54,238 nt of DNA from H111-94 sp034436045 (GTDB taxonomy: Bacteria > Chloroflexota > Ktedonobacteria > Ktedonobacterales > Ktedonobacteraceae), in contig DAOTVZ010000175.1 in the NCBI GenBank assembly GCA_034436045.1, positions 1 to 54,238 on the forward strand, read 5' to 3'. A program made the position numbers and the translations under genes. Under the pieces are notes generated by a model. The model was not told where the DNA came from and ran no database searches. It saw only the letters and a list, made by a program, of their open reading frames with translations. Positions 39,946 through 49,000 of the stretch are shown piece by piece. Position 1 is the first letter of the stretch, and each line of letters opens with the position of its first letter.

Positions 39946-40410
39946 CTAATCCTTCAGTGCGGAAAGGATGGTTTCATCTTCGAGCGGTGCGTTCTCGCCC
40001 CGCCAGAGGTCGCGTCCCCCTGGCTCATGGCGCGTATCCCAATAAATCTCCAGTCCGTTGCCATCGGGATCATCGAAATACATAGCCCAACTGATATAGT
40101 GATCGACCGGCGCGACTGTAATGCCTGCTTGTAGTAGTTTCTGGTAAGCGGTGGCAAAGGCTCGCTTATCCGGTACTTCAAATGCGACATGATAGAGGCC
40201 GGTGCCGCGTGCGGGTGGCTGTGGAGCTTGCATGCCGACCTGTTGTAAGGCGATTTCGTGATGCATTGCGCCAGTCGTGAGAAAAGCGTAAGCATTTCCA
40301 ACACGTTCAGTCAGATGAAGACCGAGGTAGGTAGTGTAGAACGCGATAGAGCGATCCAGGTCGCGTACCTTCAAGTGCGCATGACCAAGCTTTGTTTTGT
40401 AATCTGCCAT
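39946..40410 (-). CDS. VOC-superfamily (glyoxalase/extradiol dioxygenase-like) protein (154 aa)
   Basis: Two beta-alpha-beta-beta-beta modules with the usual metal ligands: His in LGHAHLKVRDLDRSIAFY, His in GLYHVAFEV and Glu in DPDGNGLEIYWD. The closest look is the CatE-like catechol 2,3-dioxygenase or unassigned glyoxalase group; the substrate is unknown. Start 40410 (ATG) has GGTGA upstream, preferred to GTG 40419. An extended -10 (TG-G-TATAAT) at 40478-40470 and a small CCCC/GGGG hairpin in the leader precede it. Confidence 0.85.
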   Translation of the reverse strand: MADYKTKLGHAHLKVRDLDRSIAFYTTYLGLHLTERVGNAYAFLTTGAMHHEIALQQVGMQAPQPPARGTGLYHVAFEVPDKRAFATAYQKLLQAGITVAPVDHYISWAMYFDDPDGNGLEIYWDTRHEPGGRDLWRGENAPLEDETILSALKD

Positions 40411-40469
40411 ATCTATCACCAGAATTTTTTTTCGTCAGCTAGCTTCCCCGTTTATGGGGCGTTGTTGAA

Positions 40470-40478
40470 ATTATACCA
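40470..40478 (-). promoter_or_regulatory. Extended -10 promoter of the VOC gene
   Basis: On the minus strand TG-G-TATAAT occupies 40478-40470, with no clear -35. A GCCCC/GGGG hairpin (about 40446-40460) lies in the leader. Confidence 0.55.
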
Positions 40479-40531
40479 CGAAACTGGTTATGCTCGTTTA
40501 GAGGTATGGCCACGTTGGGGTGTAAAGTAGA

Positions 40532-40684
40532 TTGGAGGATTTCTTCACGACGGTGCAGGAAGAGGCGTGGCTCTCTCCGGTCATCGAGGCGGGTTACGGC
40601 AGTAGCACGTTTATTCGCGCCGATGGCAAGACCTATAACGTGCTGGTATCGCAGACAGGTCTCTATGCTGAACCCGCCCGGTGA
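40532..40684 (+). pseudogene. Short orphan coding remnant (about 50 aa)
   Basis: An open frame runs from the stop just before 40526 to TGA 40682-40684 and could start at TTG 40532. The peptide (LEDFFTTVQEEAWLSPVIEA, then GYGSSTFIRADGKTYNVLVS) has normal amino-acid composition and GC-rich third positions like a true gene's C-terminus, yet lacks a promoter, a good ribosome binding site and an N-terminal part. It is read as the tail of a decayed gene, or a tiny gene; I do not recognise the family. It ends 17 bases before the convergent hydrolase gene. Confidence 0.4.
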
Positions 40685-40701
40685 GGGGATATTGTGTTGC
40701 T

Positions 40702-41493
40702 TTAGACGACAGGTGCTAAGAGACGTTGTATCTGCTCGACACAGATATGCCAGGCTTCTGAATGGGGATCGATAAGGATGAAATGGTTGGCTCCTGGCAA
40801 CTCAAGCAATGTGACCGGATCGCCTGCCGCTATAGCTTTTTTGGCGTAATCGCGGCTGACGACGATGGGAACGCGGTCATCGTGGTCGCCGTGAATAAGC
40901 ACCTGGGGGATGTGCAAGGGCAACAGTTCGGCAGGTGAGGCGGAGGCGTAGCGTTCTGGCAGAGCCTGGGGGGGACCGCCGAGCAATGCGGCAGTCGCGC
41001 CACTGCCTAGATCTAATGCCCATGCCTGTCGCAAATCGGCCACGCCGGCCAGGCTAACCACGCCTTTGAGTAGCAAGGGAGTGGTTGTATAGGTGAGCGG
41101 GTTGTCTTTTGGCAGGCGTGGGCGCGTGGCCAACCAGAGCGCCAGGTGTCCCCCTGCTGAGTGTCCGACGGTGATAACACGCTGCATATCTAACTGGTAC
41201 GTGAGATGAAGGGTGTGCAGGTAGTCGGCAGCCATTGCCACATCGAGCAGCGTGCCAGGCCAGCCACCGCCTGTGTCGCCGACACGCCGATATTCGATAT
41301 TCCAGGCGGCGACCCCGCGTTGTGCCAGGTCCTGTGCCAGCCCATGCATGAGAGAAAGGTCATAGCGTGCGCGCCAGAAGCCGCCGTGAATGAGTAAAGC
41401 AACGGGGTGGGGGCCGTCTTTATCCGGCAGGTAGAGGTGGCCGAATTGTAAGGCTTCAACGCCATAAGCGATTTGTATTGGTTCAGTAGACAT
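40702..41493 (-). CDS. Alpha/beta hydrolase, BD-FAE/esterase-like (263 aa)
   Basis: The fold has HGGFWRARYDLSLMHGLA (oxyanion-hole HGG), nucleophile Ser in GHSAGGHLALWLA, Asp in LIHGDHDDRVP and His in GANHFILID: a full catalytic triad of carboxylesterase/kynurenine-formamidase-like hydrolases. No signal peptide, so cytoplasmic. The ribosome binding site is weak. It lies between the sirtuin gene and the remnant and may be in an operon with the sirtuin (105-base gap, no terminator seen). Confidence 0.87.
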   Translation of the reverse strand: MSTEPIQIAYGVEALQFGHLYLPDKDGPHPVALLIHGGFWRARYDLSLMHGLAQDLAQRGVAAWNIEYRRVGDTGGGWPGTLLDVAMAADYLHTLHLTYQLDMQRVITVGHSAGGHLALWLATRPRLPKDNPLTYTTTPLLLKGVVSLAGVADLRQAWALDLGSGATAALLGGPPQALPERYASASPAELLPLHIPQVLIHGDHDDRVPIVVSRDYAKKAIAAGDPVTLLELPGANHFILIDPHSEAWHICVEQIQRLLAPVV

Positions 41494-41598
41494 CAGGAAA
41501 CTGCCCCTTTATATACAATAGTTGGGTTGATGATATGCTACTACACTATAACACATACAAGTGAGAATGCTGGTGACAATCAATAAGGTATGGCTCAA

Positions 41599-42378
41599 TC
41601 AATGGCCCTGCCTTGATGTCGTTATGGCCTGGATGATCTGAGGGAGGATAATACCGGCAGGTTGGTGGATGGCGACATCGGCCATACTATCGAGTGAGGT
41701 GGGTTGTAGATTAATGATAATGAGTGGCACCTCGCGGCGTAAGGCGATACGAGGTAGCGTTGAGGCAGGTGAAACTTTGAGCGATGAGCCGACGACCAGG
41801 AAAAGATCGCACTGATGCGCCAGTGCTTTTGCGCGGCTGAGTGCAGGTTCTGGAATGCGTTGCCCGAAGAGAATGGTGGCTGCTTTGAGATAGCCGCCGC
41901 ATTCATCGCAGCGCGGGTCAACCTCGCCATTGTTCACGCGATGCTGTAGTTCGCTGATCGACGAGCGTTTGTCGCACAGTGTACAGGCGGCCTCTCGTGA
42001 GGTGCCGTGTAGTTCAATCACACGCTCGGTTGGCAAACCGGCATCCTGGTGCAGCCCATCAAAATTTTGTGTAATCACGCCCGCTAATTGCTGGCGTTGC
42101 TCTAATGTTACCAGTGCGTAGTGGGCTGGATTGGGGCGGGCTGAGGCTACATGGGGGGCAAGGTCACGGCGCGTTTGCCAGTAGCGTTGTCGCGCTTCAG
42201 CACTATTTAGAAAATCGCGGTAAAGTACAGGAGGGTGCTTGAGCCAGATAGAGCCGGGGCTACGAAAATCAGGAATACCTGATTCGGTGCTGATGCCTGC
42301 CCCGCTTAAAACAACAATCTGCTGTGCCTGCTCAATAAGTTCAGCGGCGTCCTGTATTTGTTCTTGCAATGTTAGCAT
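41599..42378 (-). CDS. Sir2-family NAD-dependent protein deacylase (259 aa)
   Basis: Removes acyl groups from lysines with NAD. The NAD site is VVLSGAGISTESGIPDFRS (22-40), then TQNFDGLHQDAG and the catalytic-His region ELHGTSRE; a zinc ribbon has C-x2-C twice (CTLCDK and CDECGG). It is a single-domain bacterial sirtuin of normal length. No Shine-Dalgarno precedes ATG 42378; TACACT just upstream hints at a leaderless message. The gene could be called cobB by homology, but its targets are unknown. Confidence 0.92.
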   Translation of the reverse strand: MLTLQEQIQDAAELIEQAQQIVVLSGAGISTESGIPDFRSPGSIWLKHPPVLYRDFLNSAEARQRYWQTRRDLAPHVASARPNPAHYALVTLEQRQQLAGVITQNFDGLHQDAGLPTERVIELHGTSREAACTLCDKRSSISELQHRVNNGEVDPRCDECGGYLKAATILFGQRIPEPALSRAKALAHQCDLFLVVGSSLKVSPASTLPRIALRREVPLIIINLQPTSLDSMADVAIHQPAGIILPQIIQAITTSRQGH

Positions 42379-42429
42379 GGTAGAAGTGTAGGTAATGCTT
42401 TCTCGCTAAGTGATAGTAAAAGAGATCTG

Positions 42430-42455
42430 TAGGGATGTGATAAATCATATCCCTA
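42430..42455 (-). terminator. Terminator overlapping the purE stop codon
   Basis: TAGGGATGTGAT (42430-42441) pairs with 42444-42455 over 12 bases with one G-T wobble and a tiny loop. The purE stop codon (42447-42445) lies inside the stem. On the minus strand CTCTTTTAC follows nearby. Confidence 0.7.
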
Positions 42456-43047
42456 TATTTAGTTTGTTTTCCAGCGTTTCATTCTGCTTGCGTACACGGG
42501 CCTTGCGTTTCTCGGCGTAGGCTCGCAGGCGCTCACGAAGAGCAGGGTCAGCAATGGCCAGTTCTTTGGCGGCATGGATGGCGGCATTGACTGCACCGGC
42601 TTCTCCGATAGCCATGACGGCGACGGGCGCGCCTTCTGGCATTTGCACCATTGAGAGTAGCGCATCGATGCCTTTGAGGGCACCGAGATCGCGGGGAACG
42701 CCGATGACGGGCAAGTCTGCGCGTAGATCGGCAATATTGCCTGGGAGATGGGCTGCGCCACCAGCGCAGGCGATGATGACCTGTATGGAGGGTGGGAGCG
42801 CGTCGATATGCTGGATCATGGTTCTTAGATCGCGGTGTACGGAGTTGATCTGTACCAGGCAGGGGATAGCGAACTCGAAGCGGAGCGTGTTAATGGTTTT
42901 CATCATCAACGCGAGATCGGAGTCACTACCCATCGTGACCAGCACTTTTGGCTCGCCACGAGCGGCGGAGCCGATGCCCTCGGCTGAGACCAGCACGCCA
43001 TGGTCGGCAGTAAGCTGTGTGTGTATAGTTGTTTCTTCGTTTTCCAT
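42445..43047 (-). CDS. purE: N5-carboxyaminoimidazole ribonucleotide mutase (200 aa)
   Basis: Converts N5-CAIR to CAIR in purine synthesis. Signature blocks are VTMGSDSDLALM, the INSVHRDL region (class I enzymes usually have SAHRTP), ACAGGAAHLPGNIAD and GVPRDLGALKGIDALLSMVQ. A ~28-residue N-terminal extension precedes the usual start of the domain. AGAGGA lies before ATG 43047. It follows purK after nine bases in the same operon and ends with a hairpin. Confidence 0.92.
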   Translation of the reverse strand: MENEETTIHTQLTADHGVLVSAEGIGSAARGEPKVLVTMGSDSDLALMMKTINTLRFEFAIPCLVQINSVHRDLRTMIQHIDALPPSIQVIIACAGGAAHLPGNIADLRADLPVIGVPRDLGALKGIDALLSMVQMPEGAPVAVMAIGEAGAVNAAIHAAKELAIADPALRERLRAYAEKRKARVRKQNETLENKLNIGI

Positions 43048-43056
43048 ATTTTCCTC

Positions 43057-44238
43057 TTATATCGAAAAGGAGGCCCGTGCCGCCTGTGCGCGTTGATAGA
43101 CCTCGTTAAGGTTATCACCAATGGCTGTGATATGCCCCATCTTGCGGTCAAATTTCGTCTCGCGTTTGCCGTAGATATGCACAAAGATGTTGTGCTGGTC
43201 GATAGGGTGCAGCCAGCGCGGTTCGGCAGGCCCATTGCGTGTACCGAGAATGTTAATCATGACGGCAGCGGGATAGCGCATGGCGGTTGAGGTGAGCGGC
43301 AGGTTGGTGATGGCGCGCAGGTGCTGAGTGAACTGCGAGGTTTCACAGGCTTCGATGGAGTAATGTCCCAGGTTATGCGGACGTGGCGCGATCTCATTGA
43401 GCCAGAGCCGCCCATCTGTATCAAGAAACATTTCTACGCCGAAGATACCGGCCCCTTGCAGGTGTCTGATGGCTTCCAGCGCGATCTGTTGAGCCTGTTC
43501 TTGCAAAGCCGGGTTGATAGGTGCGGGTGCAAAGACGACCTGGCAGATGTCGCGTGCGTGCAGCATCTCTACTACCGGATGGGCCATGAGTTCGCCGCGC
43601 TGGTTACGAGCGATCATCACGCCCAGCTCTTTTGCCAGCGAAAGACACTTTTCCACATATATTTCACGTCCGGCTAGCTTTGTCATAGCCGATGAGATAT
43701 CGGCGGAGCTGTTGATGCGGGCATTGCCGCGTCCATCATAGGCATCGCGTCTGGCCTTTAGCACCAGGGGATAGCCCCATTCGTCTGCCACGCGCTCAAT
43801 GTCGCGTGTGCTGGTAACGGAGATGAAAGGGGCGACGGGTATGTTATGCTGAGCCAGAAACTCTTTCTGACGGTATTTATCCTGAATAATTGCCAGCGAG
43901 TCAGGAGAGGGATAAATGTGTACTCCTTCGTTTTGCAACGCTTTTAGTGCGGAGGTATTGATATGCTCGATCTCGTAGGTCAAAATGTCGGTCTGTGTCG
44001 CCAGTTGCCGAAGGGCCTGTGGGTCTTTCAGGTCGCCTACGATCTGGTGCGCGACAGCCGAGGCTGGACAATTGGGTGTAGGATCGAGGACTGTAGGGGT
44101 TGGATAGCCCATTAGCTGTGCCGCCTCGCAAAGCATCAGACCCAGTTGGCCGCCGCCGATGATGCCGATGCGGGTTGAGGCGATGGTAGCGGCAATAGCC
44201 TCAGTAGATTGTTCCTGTTGTATCTCTCTATCGTTCAC
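43057..44238 (-). CDS. purK: N5-carboxyaminoimidazole ribonucleotide synthetase (393 aa)
   Basis: ATP-grasp enzyme carboxylating AIR to N5-CAIR. The N-terminal domain has RIGIIGGGQLGLMLCEAAQ; the ATP-grasp core has VLKARRDAYDGRGN, GVEMFLDTDGRLWLNEIAPR and PHNLGHYSIEACETSQFTQH, which is characteristic of PurK. A ~22-residue N-terminal extension is present. The start is GTG 44238, with a distant AGGAG. The operon purK-purE is transcribed from 44293-44322, divergent from the carAB leader. Confidence 0.93.
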   Translation of the reverse strand: MNDREIQQEQSTEAIAATIASTRIGIIGGGQLGLMLCEAAQLMGYPTPTVLDPTPNCPASAVAHQIVGDLKDPQALRQLATQTDILTYEIEHINTSALKALQNEGVHIYPSPDSLAIIQDKYRQKEFLAQHNIPVAPFISVTSTRDIERVADEWGYPLVLKARRDAYDGRGNARINSSADISSAMTKLAGREIYVEKCLSLAKELGVMIARNQRGELMAHPVVEMLHARDICQVVFAPAPINPALQEQAQQIALEAIRHLQGAGIFGVEMFLDTDGRLWLNEIAPRPHNLGHYSIEACETSQFTQHLRAITNLPLTSTAMRYPAAVMINILGTRNGPAEPRWLHPIDQHNIFVHIYGKRETKFDRKMGHITAIGDNLNEVYQRAQAARASFSI

Positions 44239-44292
44239 GATGTTGTGTTATGGACTCCTGTATCTTCTAGTGGGGGTTGTTACGTCCTCAAT

Positions 44293-44322
44293 ATTGTAAA
44301 CAGTAGCGATAAACGCTGTCAA
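44293..44322 (-). promoter_or_regulatory. Promoter of the purK-purE operon
   Basis: On the minus strand TTGACA (44322-44317) and TACAAT (44298-44293) are 18 bases apart. Its -35 lies 24 bases from the -35 of the oppositely oriented carAB promoter. Confidence 0.75.
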
Positions 44323-44346
44323 TGCAGAATCTGGGTGCGGTTTTCC

Positions 44347-44375
44347 TTGACATTGCGCTTATCTGCTGTTATCAT
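44347..44375 (+). promoter_or_regulatory. Promoter of the T-box leader and carAB
   Basis: A perfect TTGACA (44347-44352) and TATCAT (44370-44375) are 17 bases apart, giving a start near 44382. This precedes the T-box stem I. Confidence 0.8.
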
Positions 44376-44381
44376 TTCTTT

Positions 44382-44751
44382 TGACAAGAATATAGCGTAG
44401 CCCGTGTCGAACGAAAGTAGTATGGATGCGGTACTCGACAGCGATCCGATGATTGGTGTGAGTTCGGAAGAGATACCGGTTCAGAACGCATTCGGGAGCG
44501 GCTGTCCGAAGAAAGATCGTGGAGACGGTCAAGTAGGTACAGGTGGGTGGTTCCCACGCAAACTCTAACCAGAAATAAGCGGTCACCATCGTTTCTTGCA
44601 ATGGAGCAACGAAGAAAAACTGGGATGTTGATGGCGACAAGATGGGTGGCACCACGGGTGTGTAGACGTGCGACAACTAGCGCGCACAGTCAGGCATCGG
44701 CAATTAAGCCTCTACACTCTCGTCCCTTCACTGGAAGGGGCGGGATTTTTT
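44382..44751 (+). promoter_or_regulatory. T-box riboswitch, arginine specifier (CGC), upstream of carAB
   Basis: The leader senses uncharged tRNA and allows read-through into carAB. Stem I: AGTA (44416-44419) faces GAA (44484-44486) as the loop-E of the specifier loop; CGAA/TTCG (44412-44415, 44491-44494) and CGGTA-CTC/GAG-A-TACCG (44429-44436, 44470-44478) are the helices below and above; the distal stem is TCCGA/TCGGA (44445, 44464). The specifier is CGC (44487-44489) followed by A, an Arg codon. Stem III is GTGGG/CCCAC (44543, 44553). The T-box itself is GGGTGGCACCACGGG (44644-44658), with antiterminator partner CGTCCC (44721-44726) and terminator at 44718-44751. Alignment with the known glyQ leader guided the placement. 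Confidence 0.88.
44718..44751 (+). terminator. T-box intrinsic terminator
   Basis: TCTCGTCCCTTC (44718-44729) pairs with 44734-44745 (two wobbles) around a four-base loop and is followed by six T's (44746-44751). The 5' arm contains CGTCCC, which alternatively pairs with the T-box in the antiterminator. Confidence 0.85.
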
Positions 44752-44900
44752 ATTGCTCTCTCCTTCCAGCGCAGCATCTTGCATGTTTACCTTGCCATGT
44801 CCGTCGCCTGAAAGGGCGGGGTGCGGGCAACGGGGCGATACATGATTGCCCAACGAAAACTTGTTATCGGGTTTCTTTGTAGGGAAATGAGGAGAACCGC

Positions 44901-46022
44901 ATGAATGTACAGCTAAAATCAGGAGTGCAAGAGTCACAAGATCATGTATATGACGCTTTAAAAGCACAAAAGGCGACGTTGCTGTTGGAGGATGGCACCA
45001 GTTTTGAGGGGGCGTGCTTTGGGTATGTGGGAGCATGTGCCGGTGAGGTTGTTTTTAGCACCGGCATGGTAGGTTATCCCGAAGCATTTACCGATGCATC
45101 TTACTCTGGCCAGATACTGGTCATGACCTATCCGCTGATTGGTAATTATGGCGTGCCGTTGTCGTCCTATTGGGAGAGTCAGCGCATTCACCTTGCTGGT
45201 CTGGTGGTCTCGAATTATGTGGATACGCCGTCGCATGCGCAAAGCGAGATGACGCTGGCGACGTGGCTCAAGCGGCAGCAAGTGCCGGCGCTAGAGATAA
45301 AGGATACACGCGCACTCACTCAGCATCTGCGCACGTATGGCACGATGCTTGGCAAGATCGTTTTTGATGAGGAGATTCCCTTTCGTGATCCCAACAAAGA
45401 GAATCTGGTGGCGAAGGCGTCGGTGAGGCAGGTAATGCATTTTGGGCATGGGGAGAAACGAGTCATTCTGATCGATTGTGGGGCGAAGCAGAATATCGTG
45501 CGCTGTCTACTCAAGCGAGGCGTGCAGGTGACGGTGGTACCCTGGAACTATGACCTGTTTAGTAGCGGGTTGGATTTTGATGCGATTGTCATTTCTAATG
45601 GCCCTGGAGATCCCAAGATGGCGACTGCGACTATTAACACCGTCAAGCAGGCGCTAGCATACAAGGTGCCGACGCTGGGCATCTGTCTGGGCAATCAGAT
45701 ACTGGCACTGGCGGCGGGCGGAGATACCTATAAGCTCAAATTTGGGCATCGTAGCCAGAATCAGCCTTGCGTTATGCGTGATAGCAAACGCTGCTACATC
45801 ACAACGCAGAATCACGGTTTTGCAGTTGGAACAGTGCCGCCGGACTTCGTACCCTGGTTTACCAATGCCAACGATGGTAGCAATGAAGGCATCATGCATG
45901 TTACGCAGCCTTTCATGTCAGTGCAGTTTCATCCTGAAGCCAATCCTGGTCCACAGGATACCGAGTGGGTCTTTGACTACTTCCTGCAGCGGATAGCGGG
46001 TACGATGGAGCAGGTGGCATGA
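44901..46022 (+). CDS. carA: Carbamoyl phosphate synthase small subunit (373 aa)
   Basis: The glutaminase subunit releases ammonia for carbamoyl phosphate, a precursor of arginine and pyrimidines. The N-terminal CPSase_sm domain (FEGACFGYVGACAGEVVFST) is followed by a class I amidotransferase: NGPGDP, nucleophile C262 in GICLGNQIL and HPE in VQFHPEANPGP. The residue after LG is Asn where most CarA have His (GICLGHQ), a mild oddity outside the triad. AGGAG precedes ATG 44901. The stop overlaps the carB start (ATGA). Expression depends on the T-box leader. Confidence 0.95.
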   Translation: MNVQLKSGVQESQDHVYDALKAQKATLLLEDGTSFEGACFGYVGACAGEVVFSTGMVGYPEAFTDASYSGQILVMTYPLIGNYGVPLSSYWESQRIHLAGLVVSNYVDTPSHAQSEMTLATWLKRQQVPALEIKDTRALTQHLRTYGTMLGKIVFDEEIPFRDPNKENLVAKASVRQVMHFGHGEKRVILIDCGAKQNIVRCLLKRGVQVTVVPWNYDLFSSGLDFDAIVISNGPGDPKMATATINTVKQALAYKVPTLGICLGNQILALAAGGDTYKLKFGHRSQNQPCVMRDSKRCYITTQNHGFAVGTVPPDFVPWFTNANDGSNEGIMHVTQPFMSVQFHPEANPGPQDTEWVFDYFLQRIAGTMEQVA

Positions 46023-49000
46023 AGGAGGTACGCAAAGTCTTACTGTTGGGTGCTGGTGCGCTCAAGATCGGTCAGGCGGGTGAGTTTGATTATTCTGGTT
46101 CGCAGGCGCTCAAAGCTCTGCGTGAAGAGGGCATTGAAACTGTGCTGATCAACCCGAATATTGCGACTATTCAGACCTCGCAATTGCTGGCCGATCATGT
46201 CTACTTTTTGCCGGTGACGCCCTTTTATGTAGAGCAGGTCATAGAGCGTGAGCGACCCGATGGCATTTTGCTCTCGTTCGGTGGGCAGACGGCGCTGAAC
46301 TGTGGCATCGCCCTATGCGAACAGGGCATACTGGAGCGTTATAATGTTGAGATTTTAGGGACGCCGGTCTCTGCAATTATTCTGACAGAGGATCGAGAGA
46401 AGTTCGCACAGCATTTGCATGCTATTGATATTCCCACGCCGCTGAGCCGGAGTGCGCTGACGTTGCAAGAGGCGCTGGTGATTGGTGAAGAGATCGGTTT
46501 TCCGGTGATGGTGCGGGCGGGTTTTGCGCTTGGCGGGCAAGGTTCTGGTGTGGCTCATAATCTGCAAGAGCTGGAGCAGATTGTTATGCGGGCGCTGTCT
46601 TTTGCGCCTCAAGTGCTGGTTGAGCAATACCTGCACCACTATAAAGAAGTTGAATATGAGGTGGTGCGTGACCAGTATGATAACTGCATTACAGTTTGTA
46701 ATATGGAGAACATGGATCCGTTGGGTATTCATACTGGCGAATCTATTGTGGTAGCGCCCAGTCAAACGCTTAATAACGAAGAATATCATTTGTTGCGCAC
46801 GGCTTCGATTCAGATTGTGAGAAGTCTGGGTATTGTAGGCGAGTGTAACGTGCAGTTCGCACTCAATCCCATGAGAGCCGAGTATTATGTGATTGAGGTC
46901 AATGCGCGTCTGTCACGCAGTTCGGCGTTGGCGAGCAAGGCGACCGGCTATCCACTGGCGTATGTGGCCGCGAAACTAGCGCTCGGTTATAGCCTGACTG
47001 ACCTGAAGAACAAGGTTACGGGGGTAACGAGTGCCTGCTTTGAGCCGAGCCTGGACTATCTGGTAGTGAAGATACCGCGCTGGGATTTAGAGAAGTTTAA
47101 GGGCGTTGAGGAGCGCATCGGCACGGGCATGAAGTCGGTGGGCGAAGTGATGGGTATTGGGCGCGGCTTTGAAGAGGCGTTCCAGAAAGCTATTCGCATG
47201 CTCGACCAGGGGTACGATGGAGTCTGTTCTAGCAAGGCTGAGAAATTGTTTGCTTCGCGTGAAGAGATTGTACAGTATCTGCGTGTGCCGACGCCAAAGC
47301 GTGTGTTTGCGTTGGCGCAGGCTTTACGGCAAGGCATAGCTATCGACGAAATCTATGAACTGACGGGAATTGATCCCTGGTTTCTGGCGCGCATCAAACA
47401 TATTGTTGAGTGTGAAGAAGCGCTACAGCAGGATGTGTTGCTAACGCCGGAACATCTGTTGGAACTCAAGCAGGTTGGTCTGGCTGATCGACGGATTGCC
47501 GAGTTAGTGGGCAAGCAGGAGGGTGAAGTGCGGGCTTTGCGTAAACGCTTTGGCATTGTGCCCGCTATCTTCCAGATTGATACGCTGGGGGCCGAATTTC
47601 CTTCAGAAACCAACTACCTTTACCTGACCTATCACGGGCAGCATGATGATGTTGCACCGCTGAATGCTGAGGGAGTGATCGTGGCAGGCTCTGGCCCCTA
47701 TCGCATTGGTTCGTCCGTCGAGTTTGATTGGACGTGTGTTAGCACTGTTGAGGCGTTGAAGAAGTATCAGAAGCGCGCAATTGTGATTAACTGCAATCCT
47801 GAAACTGTTTCGACCGATTACGATGTTTCTGACCGACTCTACTTCGAGGAACTAACCTTCGAGCGGATGGCGGACATTTACGAGTTTGAGAAGCCGTATG
47901 GTATTATTCTCTCGGTCGGTGGCCAGACGCCCAATAATCGGGCGCAAGCGCTTGCCAGCTATGGGTGTCATATCCTGGGAACGGGCGCGATGGCGATTGA
48001 GCGAGCTGAAAATCGTAGCGCGTTCTCTCACCTGCTGGATACGCTGCATATTGCGCAACCGGCGTGGGCTAGCTTCTCGAACCTGGATGCGCTGCTGGCC
48101 TTTGCCGAGCGGGTGGGTTATCCCGTGCTGGTGCGTCCGTCTTATGTGCTTTCTGGCAGTGCCATGAATGTCTGTTATACGCCCGAAGAACTGGTCTATT
48201 ATGTACAGCGGGCGGCAGCGGTTTCGCCGGAGCATCCTGTGGCGGTGTCAAAATTTTACGAGAAAGCTAGAGAGGTTGAGTTTGACGCGGTGGCGCAACG
48301 CGGGGAGATCAAAGTGTTTGTGATCTCGGAGCATATCGAGAATGCCGGTGTACATTCCGGCGATGCTACGATTGTGTTGCCGCCGCACCAGCTTGCGCCT
48401 GAGGTGCAGGAACGGATGGTCGAGATTGGGCGCGAGATTGCGCTGACTCTTGACATCACTGGCCCGTTTAATATTCAGTTTCTGGTCAAAGATGGTCAGG
48501 TGGCGGTGATTGAGATGAATCTGCGGGCCTCGCGCACGTTTCCATTCATCTCAAAAGTGACAGGCGTGAACTTTATGGAAATATTCGTTGACGCGCTGTT
48601 CAAAGAGCATGTGCCGACGGTGGCAATACCGCCACTGGTATTCACGGCTGTGAAGGCCCCGCAGTTCTCATTCGCACGTCTGACTGGTGCGGATCCGGTA
48701 CTGCGGGTGGAGATGGCTTCGACTGGAGAGGTGGCCTGTTTTGGATGGGATGTGGAAGAGGCGTATGTGAAGGCACTGCTGGCGGCAGGTGGAACGATAC
48801 CGGAAAAAGGGATTTTCCTGCATGTTGAGGGGGAAGAGAAGCAGCGTGCTCTGCTGAAAGTATTACCATTCTTGCGCGCGTCTGGTTTGCCGCTCTATGC
48901 CACAGCGACGGCCTATCAGATATTGCATGAGCAAGGAGTTATTGGAAGTTGCCTTAGTGTGGTGGAGGTGAGAACGTGTGTGCGGGAAGGTCTAATAGAT

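Noticed and set aside
44359..44882. Several open frames on both strands in the carAB leader
   Set aside because: The sequence is explained by the T-box RNA structure and its terminator.
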